Of a DNA stretch of 35,292 nt, positions 1 through 7,996 are shown piece by piece (within the stretch, counting starts at the first letter, position 1; each line of letters opens with the position of its first letter). This stretch comes from Pirellulaceae bacterium (GTDB taxonomy: Bacteria; Planctomycetota; Planctomycetia; Pirellulales; Pirellulaceae). Position numbers and translations under genes: made by a program. A model generated the notes under the pieces. It was not told the DNA's origin. It did no database searches and saw only the letters and a list, made by a program, of their open reading frames with translations. The DNA lies in assembly GCA_030748485.1 (NCBI GenBank), contig JASMLW010000570.1:1-35292 (forward strand), read 5' to 3'.

Positions 1-40
1 GTGAGAATGGAACGCGGTGGCGCGGGGCGACGCGAAGGTG

Positions 41-175
41 GAACGCGGTGGCGCGGGGTAACGCGAGAATGGAGCGTTGGTTGCAGCTGGAACGCCTGGT
101 TCACCCGTGCTCAAGCACGGGCCTATGCCGCCTGCGGCGGAATGGGGGCGTAAACGCCCCTGGTCGTGCACGGCG
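41..175 (+). repeat. Palindrome-rich dispersed element, copy 1
   Basis: First of two tandem units with a 141 bp period. It begins with a GGAACGCGGTGGCGCGGGG-type head, then holds three consecutive inverted repeats: CCCGTGCTCAAGCACGGG (104-121), a CCGCC/GGCGG hairpin just after it, and GGGGCGTAAACGCCCC (145-160). A truncated head-only copy lies at about 9-34. Related copies are at 182-316, 18661-18782 and, inverted, 34254-34376. No credible protein is encoded; the open frame through it is a by-product of GC-rich repeat sequence. It resembles a REP/BIME-like or miniature non-autonomous element, but its family is unknown to me. Confidence 0.85.
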
Positions 176-181
176 AGGGTG

Positions 182-316
182 GAACGCGGTGGCGCGGGGT
201 AACGCGAGAATGGAGCGTTGGTTGCAGCTGGAACGCCTGGTTCACCCGTGCTCAAGCACGGGCCTATGCCGCCTGCGGCGGAATGGGGGCGTAAACGCCC
301 CTGGTCGTGCACGGCG
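182..316 (+). repeat. Palindrome-rich dispersed element, copy 2
   Basis: Nearly identical to the unit at 41-175, offset by exactly 141 bp. Inverted repeats are at 245-262 (CCCGTGCTCAAGCACGGG) and 286-301 (GGGGCGTAAACGCCCC). Similarity to copy 1 stops at about 316, after GGTCGTGCACGGCG. The near identity suggests a recent tandem duplication. Confidence 0.85.
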
Positions 317-327
317 GCGTCCTGCCT

Positions 328-387
328 CATTCGTCATTCGTCATTCGTCATTCCTTCGTCATTAGTCCTTCGTCATTAGTCATTCCA
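328..387. repeat. Degenerate TTCGTCAT short tandem repeat
   Basis: A run of imperfect 7-8 bp units (TCGTCATT and TAGTCATT variants). It covers the stop codon and last twelve or so codons of the minus-strand SUMF1-like gene, giving that protein a repetitive tail (MTNDEG..MTKE). Slippage here would change the C-terminus, though not the conserved domain. Confidence 0.7.
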
Positions 388-1265
388 AACTCCCCCTTCT
401 TGACGCAGCGGAAGCCGGTTCGGTTGTCTGTGAACTTGGCGGGCGCTGTTTGCCGCGCCCAGACGAACAGCGTTCCGCCTTCCGCCGTGCTCACCCAGGA
501 ACCGCCGCGCAAACCGGGTTCGCTCCGCGCGGCGGTGGGAGCCGCACACCACTCACGCACATTGCCGACGATGTCGTACAGACCGAATGGATTTGGCGAG
601 TATTCACCGACGGCCGCCAATCCGCTGGCTCCGTCGAGCTCTTGGTCGGCGTCGGGGAAGGCTCCCTGCCACGTGTTGGCGAACTTGGTGCTCTGCGCGA
701 CATCTTGTCCCCACGGGTAGTCGCGGTCGTGGACGCCACCGCGGGCGGCGAATTCGAACTGCGCTTCGGTGGGTAGTGACTTCTCCGCCCACGCCGCAAA
801 AGCCGAGGCGTCGTGCCAGGAGACGTGGACGACCGGCAGGGCGTCGCGGCCGACAATGGTCGAATCGGGTCCACCGGGGTGTCGCCAGTCGGCTCCCGCC
901 ATCTTTCGCCAACGTCCGGTTGGTCGATCGAAGACGAGACTCCACTGGCGTTGTTCGGCGACGGTGACATAGCCGGTTGTTTGAACGAACTCCGCGAATT
1001 GTCGATTGGTGACTTCGGTGGCGTCCATTTGAAACGGAGCCAATTCAACTCGCTGTGCTCCCGGCCCATGCCCGGCCCGACCCATCGTGAAGACACCGCC
1101 AGGAATCGATTGCATCGATTGCATGGCTCCGTCGACTAGCGGGGGCGGAGTGATGTTGAGCGGCGGGGGGTCGTTGCCCCACAGCGCCCATCCTCGATGG
1201 ATCAAGTGGGCGGTGACAAGAACAGCGATCAGCACAAGCGCCGCGTGAGTCCAACGGCGAGGCAA
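348..1265 (-). CDS. SUMF1/FGE-like domain protein, membrane-anchored, catalytic cysteines absent
   Basis: 305 residues. Residues 8-30 form an N-terminal membrane anchor or uncleaved signal, so the rest is likely extracytoplasmic. The body is a formylglycine-generating-enzyme-type (SUMF1) fold: IPGGVFTMG near residue 54, ATEVTNRQFAEFV, LPTEAQFEFAARGG, NPFGLYDIVGNVREWC and a final RGGSW..TGFRCV. True FGEs, which activate sulfatases, need two cysteines after the RGGS motif; here that stretch reads VSTAEGGTLFVWARQ with no cysteine. It is therefore more likely a binding or structural member of the superfamily than a sulfatase activator. The start is TTG, chosen for a GGAGG six bases upstream and for the anchor. 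It lies 31 bp after the rhomboid gene and is probably cotranscribed. Its last codons lie in a short tandem repeat. Confidence 0.87.
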   Translation of the reverse strand: MPRRWTHAALVLIAVLVTAHLIHRGWALWGNDPPPLNITPPPLVDGAMQSMQSIPGGVFTMGRAGHGPGAQRVELAPFQMDATEVTNRQFAEFVQTTGYVTVAEQRQWSLVFDRPTGRWRKMAGADWRHPGGPDSTIVGRDALPVVHVSWHDASAFAAWAEKSLPTEAQFEFAARGGVHDRDYPWGQDVAQSTKFANTWQGAFPDADQELDGASGLAAVGEYSPNPFGLYDIVGNVREWCAAPTAARSEPGLRGGSWVSTAEGGTLFVWARQTAPAKFTDNRTGFRCVKKGEFGMTNDEGLMTKE

Positions 1266-1271
1266 TGGTCA

Positions 1272-1276
1272 CCTCC
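1272..1276 (-). promoter_or_regulatory. Ribosome-binding site fixing a TTG start
   Basis: The minus strand reads GGAGG, then six bases, then TTG at 1265-1263. This supports the TTG start of the SUMF1-like gene, as no in-frame ATG lies near. Confidence 0.7.
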
Positions 1277-1296
1277 GTGCGAAGCCAGCTTGCCAA

Positions 1297-2172
1297 TCAG
1301 CGAAGCTTCTGTTGCATGCGGCGGCTGTACGCTTCCAGGATCCGCCGGTCCTCATCCGTCAATTGCTCTTCACCTTCAGTACGCAACTTGGCGAGCACCT
1401 CGTCGCCTCGTCGGTCGAGGTCATCGTAGACTTCGTCGTCCAACTCCCCGCCCCGTCCGCTGGGCGCATGAATTTTCAGCTTGGGTTTGGCGCGAAAGGT
1501 TTTCTTCAGCGCTGTCAGGTCGGGCGAGAACAGCGCGCCGACTCGCCAGCCGAAATAGTGGTAGGCGAGCGCGAAAGCGGCTCCCGCCAAGTGAACGTCG
1601 CACGCGATTCCCGTGTCGCCCAGTGAATTCTGCTGTAAATCGCCGAGCACGATCACAACTCCAATCAACCATGCCGGCACGGGGAATAAGAACATCAGCA
1701 GGACTGTACGGGTGGGGAACTTCAAGCAGAACAGGATGACGATCGCCGTCACGGCCCCCGAAGCTCCAATGACTCCGGCGCCGGGAACGATGGCTCCGCC
1801 GTTGAGAATCCGTTGGCGGGCGACAAAGACGATTCCACCGAAAACGGCCGACAGCAGGTAGATGCCCAGCACCTCCTTGCGGCCGTACACCGTCTCGACG
1901 TCGCGACCCAACATCCAGAGGCAGAGAATATTTCCGCCGAGATGCAAGGGCTCAAAGTGTGTAAAGGAGTAAGTGACGAACTGGAACCAACGCAGGGCGT
2001 TCGTCTCAGTTCCCGAATCGAGCGGGAGATATTCCTTCAACTGCTTGACGAAAATGCAGAGTACGAATACAGCGACGTTGACGATGATCAACTTCACGAC
2101 CATCGACTGCGGCGCGCCGAGTCGAATGCCCGGTTGCTCGGCTTGATAGTAGTCGCGGTCGTAAATGCCCAT
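1297..2172 (-). CDS. Rhomboid-family intramembrane serine protease
   Basis: 291 residues with about six membrane segments. It should cleave transmembrane substrates inside the membrane. The rhomboid signature is complete: HLGGN with Asn81 (oxyanion), GASG with catalytic Ser138 after a PGAGVI lead-in, and the HLAGAAFA segment with catalytic His194. After the last helix (about residue 210) comes a charged cytoplasmic tail of about 80 residues (KPKLKIHAPSGRGGELDDEVYDDLDRRG, split here only by position), a common extension in planctomycete rhomboids that ends in a helix with LTDEDRRILEAYS. Start ATG with a GGGA-type site five bases upstream. It sits between the coiled-coil membrane protein (95 bp gap) and the SUMF1-like gene (31 bp gap). 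Substrates cannot be inferred. Confidence 0.93.
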   Translation of the reverse strand: MGIYDRDYYQAEQPGIRLGAPQSMVVKLIIVNVAVFVLCIFVKQLKEYLPLDSGTETNALRWFQFVTYSFTHFEPLHLGGNILCLWMLGRDVETVYGRKEVLGIYLLSAVFGGIVFVARQRILNGGAIVPGAGVIGASGAVTAIVILFCLKFPTRTVLLMFLFPVPAWLIGVVIVLGDLQQNSLGDTGIACDVHLAGAAFALAYHYFGWRVGALFSPDLTALKKTFRAKPKLKIHAPSGRGGELDDEVYDDLDRRGDEVLAKLRTEGEEQLTDEDRRILEAYSRRMQQKLR

Positions 2173-2267
2173 AGCCGTCCCACATGAGTCTGCTGGAAGC
2201 CGCAGAATATAGTACGTGCCGGCCTGGGGGAAGGCGAATGTGGAGGCGTGCCGGGGTCTCGCGACGC

Positions 2268-3776
2268 CTAGTTGTTGGCTGCGGTGGCGGCCGCTTCGCG
2301 ACGTTTGATATCGTCGGCGATCGCCTTTTGCCGCACGGCCAACTGTTGGGCGAGAATCGCGTTGGAGCGATAGAGAGCACTCAGTTGAGCCAACAGTTTG
2401 TCGCGGTGAACGGTCAACTTGTTGGCCGTGGCCGTGGCCAGATCGCGTTCATTCGTGAACTGCAGCAAGTCGGCCTGAAGTTCGCCCTGTTCGCGTTCGC
2501 GGACCGCCTTCCGGATGGTCAGTTGCGCGTTCGAGCGGCCGATTTCCTTGGTGACTCGCTTCAAATCTTCGATGTCGGCGAGCAGCCGAATTGCGTCCAG
2601 CAACAGCGCCCGCAGCTCGTAGTTGAGATCGTGTGTCTGGCGAACGAAGATCGGCTCAATCGCGTTGCAGATTCCGGCGTTGATCAACTCGTCCGCCTTT
2701 TCCTTATGGAATACGCCGACGTCACCCACGGCGAACGATAACGGGTTTTCGTCTCCACGTTGAAGCCGGTCGACCACAGCGCGCCCGAGCGAATCGAAAT
2801 AGTCGCTCGTCAACGCATCTTGGGGTTCGTTGGTGTCGACATCCAACTCCTTGTACTCTTTGATGAATTCCACCTTCGTGTAGATCAACTCAACTGGATC
2901 TTGGTTGTTGGGATCGTTGATGATCGCTTGCGTGCCGTCGCGGAGCATATCCCGAATCCGCTTCTGCTGCATTGGGTGGATGGTGTCTTGGGGGAAGCCG
3001 ACTGCCGCGTAGGCTTGAGATATGATCTGCCGCAGAGCCTCTTCGTCCATGTCGCCAAAGAGCTTCTCGCCCTCGGTATTCGTCAAGCGATGAACCCTGC
3101 GGGGGTCGACGGAAAAGGCCAGGTGGCTATCCGCCGACAACACTTCGTGTAACGTCCAGCCGCCGCCCGCTCGAACAGCGGCCACTTGAACGGCCGACAA
3201 TAGCCGCGCATCCGTTGGAGCCAACGTGACGGTCTGGTCCGTGACTGCGGTCGCGCGAAACTCACCCAAGAAAAGACGGATGTTGCCGTCGGTGTTCTCC
3301 TGGAATCCGTAGAGCACCATATCCTGTTCGATCTGGTTCGGTGTCGCCGTCGCCGGGTCTTCGCCCGCCCCCAACGTGTTCAACGTGATGTTCAACTGTT
3401 GGTCGGCCGCCGTCTGAATCGAACAGCCGCGCCACACGCGGCCCCGGTCGAGCATCTCGCGGGCCAATGCTCCACGCAACGAGGGCGCAGTGTCGGGACG
3501 GACCCCTTCCGCGTCAAATGATCCCACGGTCAGCTCGTGGTTCCGCTTCAGTTCCTTTTCAAACGCCTCGTCCCCCAGTTTGGCGCGCTCGCGCCACGTC
3601 AGATTCGTCTTCGCCGACATGGCGGCCATTGCCAGAAACACCATGCAGGCGGCAAACGTCAGGAAGGCGAAGATCACATGCGTCGCTCGCCACGTCTTCG
3701 TAAAGAAGAACGTCAGCACGCAAAAAAACAGGAACAGCAGAATGCCGCCGACTTGGTAGATGATCGGGTTGCTCAT
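2268..3776 (-). CDS. Uncharacterised two-helix membrane protein with C-terminal coiled coil
   Basis: 502 residues; I do not recognise a named family. Two hydrophobic segments lie at about 6-26 and 33-53, followed by a soluble region of about 340 residues and, from about residue 400, a long amphipathic helical stretch rich in Arg, Glu, Leu and Ala (LKRVTKEIGRSNAQL onward, ending in AAATAANN) that should form a coiled coil. No catalytic motif is visible. With two helices near the N-terminus, the large part should sit on one face of the membrane. Start ATG has GGAG five bases upstream. It is first in a minus-strand operon with the rhomboid and SUMF1-like genes, and a strong promoter match lies about 150 bp upstream. 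A scaffold or stress-response membrane role is only a guess. Confidence 0.85.
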   Translation of the reverse strand: MSNPIIYQVGGILLFLFFCVLTFFFTKTWRATHVIFAFLTFAACMVFLAMAAMSAKTNLTWRERAKLGDEAFEKELKRNHELTVGSFDAEGVRPDTAPSLRGALAREMLDRGRVWRGCSIQTAADQQLNITLNTLGAGEDPATATPNQIEQDMVLYGFQENTDGNIRLFLGEFRATAVTDQTVTLAPTDARLLSAVQVAAVRAGGGWTLHEVLSADSHLAFSVDPRRVHRLTNTEGEKLFGDMDEEALRQIISQAYAAVGFPQDTIHPMQQKRIRDMLRDGTQAIINDPNNQDPVELIYTKVEFIKEYKELDVDTNEPQDALTSDYFDSLGRAVVDRLQRGDENPLSFAVGDVGVFHKEKADELINAGICNAIEPIFVRQTHDLNYELRALLLDAIRLLADIEDLKRVTKEIGRSNAQLTIRKAVREREQGELQADLLQFTNERDLATATANKLTVHRDKLLAQLSALYRSNAILAQQLAVRQKAIADDIKRREAAATAANN

Positions 3777-3854
3777 TGACTCTCCGCCGGCTGCGACGAG
3801 ACGAGATTGGACTTGTCGTTGGTCGTGTTAGGAATCAGTTGGTCCGCCTGCTGA

Positions 3855-3869
3855 CACCTATCATAGGTG
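3855..3869. promoter_or_regulatory. 15 bp inverted repeat, candidate operator
   Basis: CACCTAT-C-ATAGGTG, perfect 7 bp arms around one base. It lies about 50 bp downstream of the expected start point of the minus-strand promoter and in the divergent region beside a MarR gene; MarR proteins bind palindromes of about this size. The link to this MarR is inference. Confidence 0.4.
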
Positions 3870-3921
3870 CACAGGGGCCGAATTGGCCGTACGGAGGCGA
3901 TCGAAAAAATCCCTTGGGTCG

Positions 3922-3950
3922 ATGATAAGCTGGGTTATTTGGGGTGTCAA
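3922..3950 (-). promoter_or_regulatory. Sigma70-type promoter for the minus-strand operon
   Basis: On the minus strand: -35 TTGACA (3950-3945, 6/6), 17 bp spacer, -10 TATCAT (3927-3922, 5/6). It points at the coiled-coil membrane protein gene (start 3776), giving a leader of roughly 140 nt. Confidence 0.6.
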
Positions 3951-4161
3951 GGATTTCCGGCCGCGACGCGTAGTCGCAAAGCATTGACACTTGGTGGGTT
4001 AGCGCCGATTCCATCTCGTCAAGATCGGCTTGACCGGCAAAACCCTCCTGCCTCCGATGCATCCCGCGCAGAATCGTTCAAGTTCGAAGCGTTTATTCCC
4101 GAATCATTCAACGATGAACCGCTGATTCGATGGGATGGTGCGAAATGGAGGTCGCCCCGAA

Positions 4162-4692
4162 ATGAGCAATCCGCTGGAAGTGGCGTCGCGATGGACGCAT
4201 ATCGCTCAACTCACCACTGCCTGCAGTAGAAACCTGCGGCGATGGTTGGCTGAACAGGGCGACCCCGAACTGGGTGAGATGGAGATCCTGCTGCTGTTCC
4301 TCTGCGCCGAAGCGGCTGGAGATCGAGGCGGGTTTTCGCAAGTCGAGTTGGCGTCGGCCTTGGGCGTCTCCCCTGCTCAAACCAGCTCGCTGGTCGAACG
4401 GCTTCGTCAGTCGGGACTGCTCCTGGGAACTCGCTCGCAAGTAGACCGCCGCCGGCAAGTCTGGCGAGCGTCGAGGGAGGGCGAGCATCGGTTGCACAAG
4501 ATCCTCTCCCGCTTGGCCGGATTGAATGATTGGAGCGAACGAGTCTCGGCGGAGCGTCTGTCGGGTTTCATCGACGCTTTGGAGCTGTTGATGAACGACC
4601 GCTCGTTCCGCAGCGAGCCACCGCGACTGCTGCGATTTCCCTCGCCTGGCGACACGACCCCCAGCACCTCCTCAAGTCGGGAGGCGAGCTAA
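4162..4692 (+). CDS. MarR-family winged-helix transcriptional regulator
   Basis: 176 residues from ATG 4162; an in-frame start at 4135 would add nine residues, but GGAGG ten bases before 4162 and the fit to the family favour the shorter form. A winged helix-turn-helix covers about residues 57-105: FSQVELASALGVSPAQ and TSSLVERLRQSGLL are the two DNA-contacting helices, and RSQVDRRRQVWRAS is the basic wing. Flanking helices should form the dimer interface. MarR proteins usually repress efflux or catabolic genes and release DNA on binding a small ligand. Its TAA shares one base with the ATG of the TolC-like gene, so the two are translationally coupled and it very likely controls the efflux genes. 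The C-terminal 25 residues are Ser/Thr/Pro-rich and probably disordered. Confidence 0.9.
   Translation: MSNPLEVASRWTHIAQLTTACSRNLRRWLAEQGDPELGEMEILLLFLCAEAAGDRGGFSQVELASALGVSPAQTSSLVERLRQSGLLLGTRSQVDRRRQVWRASREGEHRLHKILSRLAGLNDWSERVSAERLSGFIDALELLMNDRSFRSEPPRLLRFPSPGDTTPSTSSSREAS
4679..4684 (+). promoter_or_regulatory. Ribosome-binding site fixing the TolC-like start
   Basis: GGGAGG seven bases before ATG 4692, inside the last codons of the MarR gene. It supports 4692 over a start 162 bp upstream that would overlap MarR and bury the lipoprotein signal. Confidence 0.75.
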
Positions 4693-7600
4693 TGCATCCG
4701 CGCGCACAGCAGCGACTCAACGGCCTCTTGTTGATCCTCTTCCTCCCAACGGTCTGCACATTGCTGGCCGGTTGTCATCGAAGCTATTACCGGCATCAGG
4801 CGGACATGGAGGTGGCTGAGATTATCGGCGAGCGAAGTGTACATCCACATTGGCCGTTGGACTTCAACATCGACGTCGATCCTGGGTCACGGATGATAGA
4901 TCCGCACAGTGCCGACCACCCGGCGATGCCGCAAGACGACCCGGTGGCTCACCAATACATGCACGAGGCCGACAACAAGTCGGGTTACCCGTGCTGGGAC
5001 GTCAACGGTCATTCGCTGATGGTCGAGAATCCCGAGTGGAAGGCGTTCTTGCCGGTTGACGAAGACGGCGTGCTGAGGATCACCGCTGAAGATGCGTTGG
5101 CGCTGGCCCAGGTCCACTCGCCCGATTATCAGCAGCAATGGGAGACGCTGTATCTGGCGGCGCTCGATGTGTCGGCGGAGCGATTCGCGTTCGACACGCA
5201 GTACTTTTTTGGGTACGAGCCGACGTACGATGCGGTTGGGCGCTTGCAGACGGGCAGTTCGTCAACCAGTACGTTGGGCCTGACGACGCGGACCACGCAG
5301 GCTCAACGGGCCTTCACCAACGGGGCGAGTCTGGTGGTCGGCTTGGCCAACTCGCTGATCTGGCAATTCTCGGGATCCGACTCGCACACGGCGTCCACGA
5401 TCGTCGACTTCACGCTCGTCCAGCCACTACTGCAGTCGGCGGGTCGCGATCGGGTCATGGAGTCGTTGACTCTGTCGGAGCGGTCGTTGCTTTACAACGT
5501 GCGGCAGATGGAGCGTTATCGTCGCGGTTTCTACTTGGACATCGTCTCCGGCACTGGCGCTCAACCGGGCCCGGTGCGCGGCGGCTTTGCAGCGGGCGGA
5601 TTCCAGGGCGGAGCGGTCGGCCGCGCGGGAGGCTTTCTGGGTCTGCTGCAGACACAACAGAACATCCGCAATCAGGAGGTCAACTTGGCTCAGCTGCGCA
5701 GCAGTTTCGAACTGGTGAAACTGCAGTTCGACGCCGGAACGGTCGATTTTTCGGACCGCGAGCAGGTCAAACAGGACCTCTTCAACAGCGCGTCTGGGCT
5801 GATCAGCGCGCGCCGCGCTTATGGCGACACACTTGACGGTTTCAAGCGCGACTTGGGACTACCGCCAACGGTCAAGATGGAGCTGGTCGACGATCGTCTG
5901 TCTCAATTCAACCTGATCGACCCCGATCTCGTCGCGCTGCAAAACACGACAACCGACTTGCAAAGAGACGTCGGCAATGTCGTCGAAGCCTTTCTTTCGG
6001 AGAAAGAGGCGGAGCTCGACGATATCGACAACGCGACGTTCACGTGGACACCCACCATCGCCGCCGGCTTGCGGCAGTTACGCGAGCACATCTTGCAGTT
6101 GGACCCGCTGCTGGAGGCGGTGTTGCAAACGAACATTCCCGAGGCGCGAGAGGACATTGAGCGGCTGCGGCTGGCGACACCCGATCGCCGCGAGGCGGCG
6201 GCGCAGATCAGTGATTCGCTTGAGTCAGCAAGGACAGGCACGACAGAGAGGGACTTGTTGCTGCGGAATGTACCGACCGAACTGTTCGTACTGGATGATG
6301 TCGAACAACTGCCGAAGACTCTCGAAGACGCGCTTGTGCAAGCCGAGCAAGAAGTGACTGCCTTGCGCGCCGAAAAGGCGACTCTGATCAAGCAGATAGA
6401 CCAAGCATTGGAGAACAACGACGACATCGCCAAGGACGAATTGTCGCCCATCTACCGCAACAGTCCGCAGTTGGTGCGGCGTTTCAATTCCAACGTAGTG
6501 CTGGAAGTCACGCTGCGGCAAGCTCGAGCTCGCGCTGAGAGTATTGTATTGACGCCCATCACAATCGACGCGGAAGTGGCGGTCGAAGTGGCCCGCGTGT
6601 TTCGTCGCGACTGGATGAACGCCCGAGCCGACTTGGTCGACTCTTGGCGTCAGATTGAATTCACTGCTGACGATTTGGAAAGCGTACTCAACGTTGTCTT
6701 CTCGGGCGACATTCGCAACCGCGGCGACAACCCGTTGCGGCTTCGCGATGCGGCGGGCCGACTGAGCGTCGGACTGCAGTTCGACGCTCCGCTCACCCGG
6801 CTGCTGGAACGCAACGCCTACCGTCAGGTTCTGATTCAGTATCAGCAATCGCGGCGCTCATACTATCAAGTCGAAGACGCAATCGCTCAGACCATGCGGG
6901 CCATCCTCCGCCAGATCGAACTCGACCGCATCAACTTCGAGTTGCGCCGCACGGCATTGAAGATCGCGGTCGACCGCGTCAGTTTCGCCCGATTTCAGTT
7001 GGAACAACAGCGAGCGCAACTCGGACCTGGGTCTGCCGGCGATGTGACCGTCATCCAGCTGTTGGGCGCGCTGAGTGCGCTAAGACGCGCGCAGGATGAC
7101 TTCCTCGGCGGGTGGGTCACCTACGAAGTGCAACGATCGCTCCTCGATCTGCAGATGGGAACAATGCGGTTGGACGAGCGAGGTCGTTGGATCGATCCGG
7201 GCGCCATCGGACCGGTCCACGGTTACCCCAAGCGCGAGCAGTTTGACGACATCACTTTCCCTTGCGAGTACTATCCAGCGCTGGAATTGCCCGCGTGGTT
7301 GGAGCAAGCCGTTGATAGCGAGCAGATTCCCACTCCCCCCGGATACTCGAATGAGCCCCCCGCTCAGAACAGCGAAGTCGGCGAATTGAGTTTGCCGGAT
7401 CAGTTGCGGCAGCCGGAGACCGGGGGCCGCGGTGAAGATCGACAACCAGGGCAACAACCGCTCGAACAAGCTCCACGGACACCCGGAACTCAGCCCGCCC
7501 CCAACCCGGCGCCGCTTGACGCTCCACGGGAATCGTCGGAATCGTCTGACGATTCGAATCCCCAGCCAGCGACTCGGCAAAACGAATTGCGGACGACGCA

Positions 7601-7802
7601 GAACTGGGACTTGCAGCCGTTGCGGACGTCCTCAGGACGCCCCAACGCGCCCGAACCGACTGGAGAGTTCACGCCAAGTGTCCAGCCCGCGTCGTTTGAC
7701 ATCGAGGTGAAACTGGGCGACAAGGGAGCCCGAAACTCTGATCCTGAGCAGGGGTTCAATTCCGAGTCCCCAGGCCCGCCGGGGCCTCGTCTGCGCCGTT
7801 GA
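4692..7802 (+). CDS. TolC-like outer-membrane efflux lipoprotein, oversized
   Basis: 1036 residues, about twice a usual TolC/OprM-type protein. From ATG 4692 it opens with a lipoprotein signal: hydrophobic LLLILFLPTVCT, then lipobox LAGC with Cys28. Two outer-membrane-efflux repeats are visible. The first, about residues 128-420, includes ITAEDALALAQ, a strand region ending VDFTLVQPLLQSAGRD, and the helices QNIRNQEVNLAQLRSSFELV. The second, about 690-835, includes LSVGLQFDAPLTRLLERNAYRQ and the DVTVIQLLGALSALRRAQ helix. Between them is a helical insert of about 270 residues, and the last 170 residues are Pro/Gln/Glu-rich and probably disordered. It should be the outer-membrane duct for the adaptor and ABC genes that follow. 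It is coupled to the MarR gene by a TAATG overlap. Confidence 0.88.
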   Translation: MHPRAQQRLNGLLLILFLPTVCTLLAGCHRSYYRHQADMEVAEIIGERSVHPHWPLDFNIDVDPGSRMIDPHSADHPAMPQDDPVAHQYMHEADNKSGYPCWDVNGHSLMVENPEWKAFLPVDEDGVLRITAEDALALAQVHSPDYQQQWETLYLAALDVSAERFAFDTQYFFGYEPTYDAVGRLQTGSSSTSTLGLTTRTTQAQRAFTNGASLVVGLANSLIWQFSGSDSHTASTIVDFTLVQPLLQSAGRDRVMESLTLSERSLLYNVRQMERYRRGFYLDIVSGTGAQPGPVRGGFAAGGFQGGAVGRAGGFLGLLQTQQNIRNQEVNLAQLRSSFELVKLQFDAGTVDFSDREQVKQDLFNSASGLISARRAYGDTLDGFKRDLGLPPTVKMELVDDRLSQFNLIDPDLVALQNTTTDLQRDVGNVVEAFLSEKEAELDDIDNATFTWTPTIAAGLRQLREHILQLDPLLEAVLQTNIPEAREDIERLRLATPDRREAAAQISDSLESARTGTTERDLLLRNVPTELFVLDDVEQLPKTLEDALVQAEQEVTALRAEKATLIKQIDQALENNDDIAKDELSPIYRNSPQLVRRFNSNVVLEVTLRQARARAESIVLTPITIDAEVAVEVARVFRRDWMNARADLVDSWRQIEFTADDLESVLNVVFSGDIRNRGDNPLRLRDAAGRLSVGLQFDAPLTRLLERNAYRQVLIQYQQSRRSYYQVEDAIAQTMRAILRQIELDRINFELRRTALKIAVDRVSFARFQLEQQRAQLGPGSAGDVTVIQLLGALSALRRAQDDFLGGWVTYEVQRSLLDLQMGTMRLDERGRWIDPGAIGPVHGYPKREQFDDITFPCEYYPALELPAWLEQAVDSEQIPTPPGYSNEPPAQNSEVGELSLPDQLRQPETGGRGEDRQPGQQPLEQAPRTPGTQPAPNPAPLDAPRESSESSDDSNPQPATRQNELRTTQNWDLQPLRTSSGRPNAPEPTGEFTPSVQPASFDIEVKLGDKGARNSDPEQGFNSESPGPPGPRLRR

Positions 7803-7865
7803 GGGGAAGTTGACGGGTAATTGGGTGGGGCCTCTTCGCTGGAAGGGGGGGCGCCCCCAATCGCG

Positions 7866-7894
7866 GTGACAGCGGGTGAGCAGGCTATTAGAAT
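7866..7894 (+). promoter_or_regulatory. Sigma70-type promoter before the adaptor gene
   Basis: -35 GTGACA (7866-7871, 5/6), 17 bp spacer, -10 TAGAAT (7889-7894, 5/6). About 100 bp ahead of the adaptor start, it would allow adaptor-ATPase-permease transcription apart from the MarR-TolC pair. Confidence 0.5.
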
Positions 7895-7996
7895 AGAGCC
7901 ACTCACCTACCCACCAAAAATATTGCGCGTGACAACTTAGCCGACCCACCGCGCGCACCCACCCAGTCCACTTCCAACCCACCGAAAGGGCCAATC

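Larger units (their letters stand above)
3777..4161. other. Divergent intergenic region
   Basis: About 385 bp between the minus-strand operon and the plus-strand MarR gene. It holds the minus-strand promoter at 3922-3950, a 15 bp inverted repeat at 3855-3869 and, on the plus strand, a lone perfect TTGACA at 3984-3989 without a convincing -10. I see no small gene here. Confidence 0.7.

Noticed and set aside
48..365. 105-residue open frame through the first repeats
   Set aside because: It simply translates the 141 bp tandem repeat twice; no ribosome-binding site, and other copies of the element are not open in the same way.
4530..4691. N-terminal 54-residue extension of the TolC-like protein
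   Set aside because: It overlaps the MarR gene and would place the lipobox internally; the start at 4692 has its own ribosome-binding site.
7847..7858. GGGGGCGCCCCC palindrome as terminator of the TolC-like gene
   Set aside because: Short, without a usable loop or T-run; may be chance in G/C-rich DNA, so not called.
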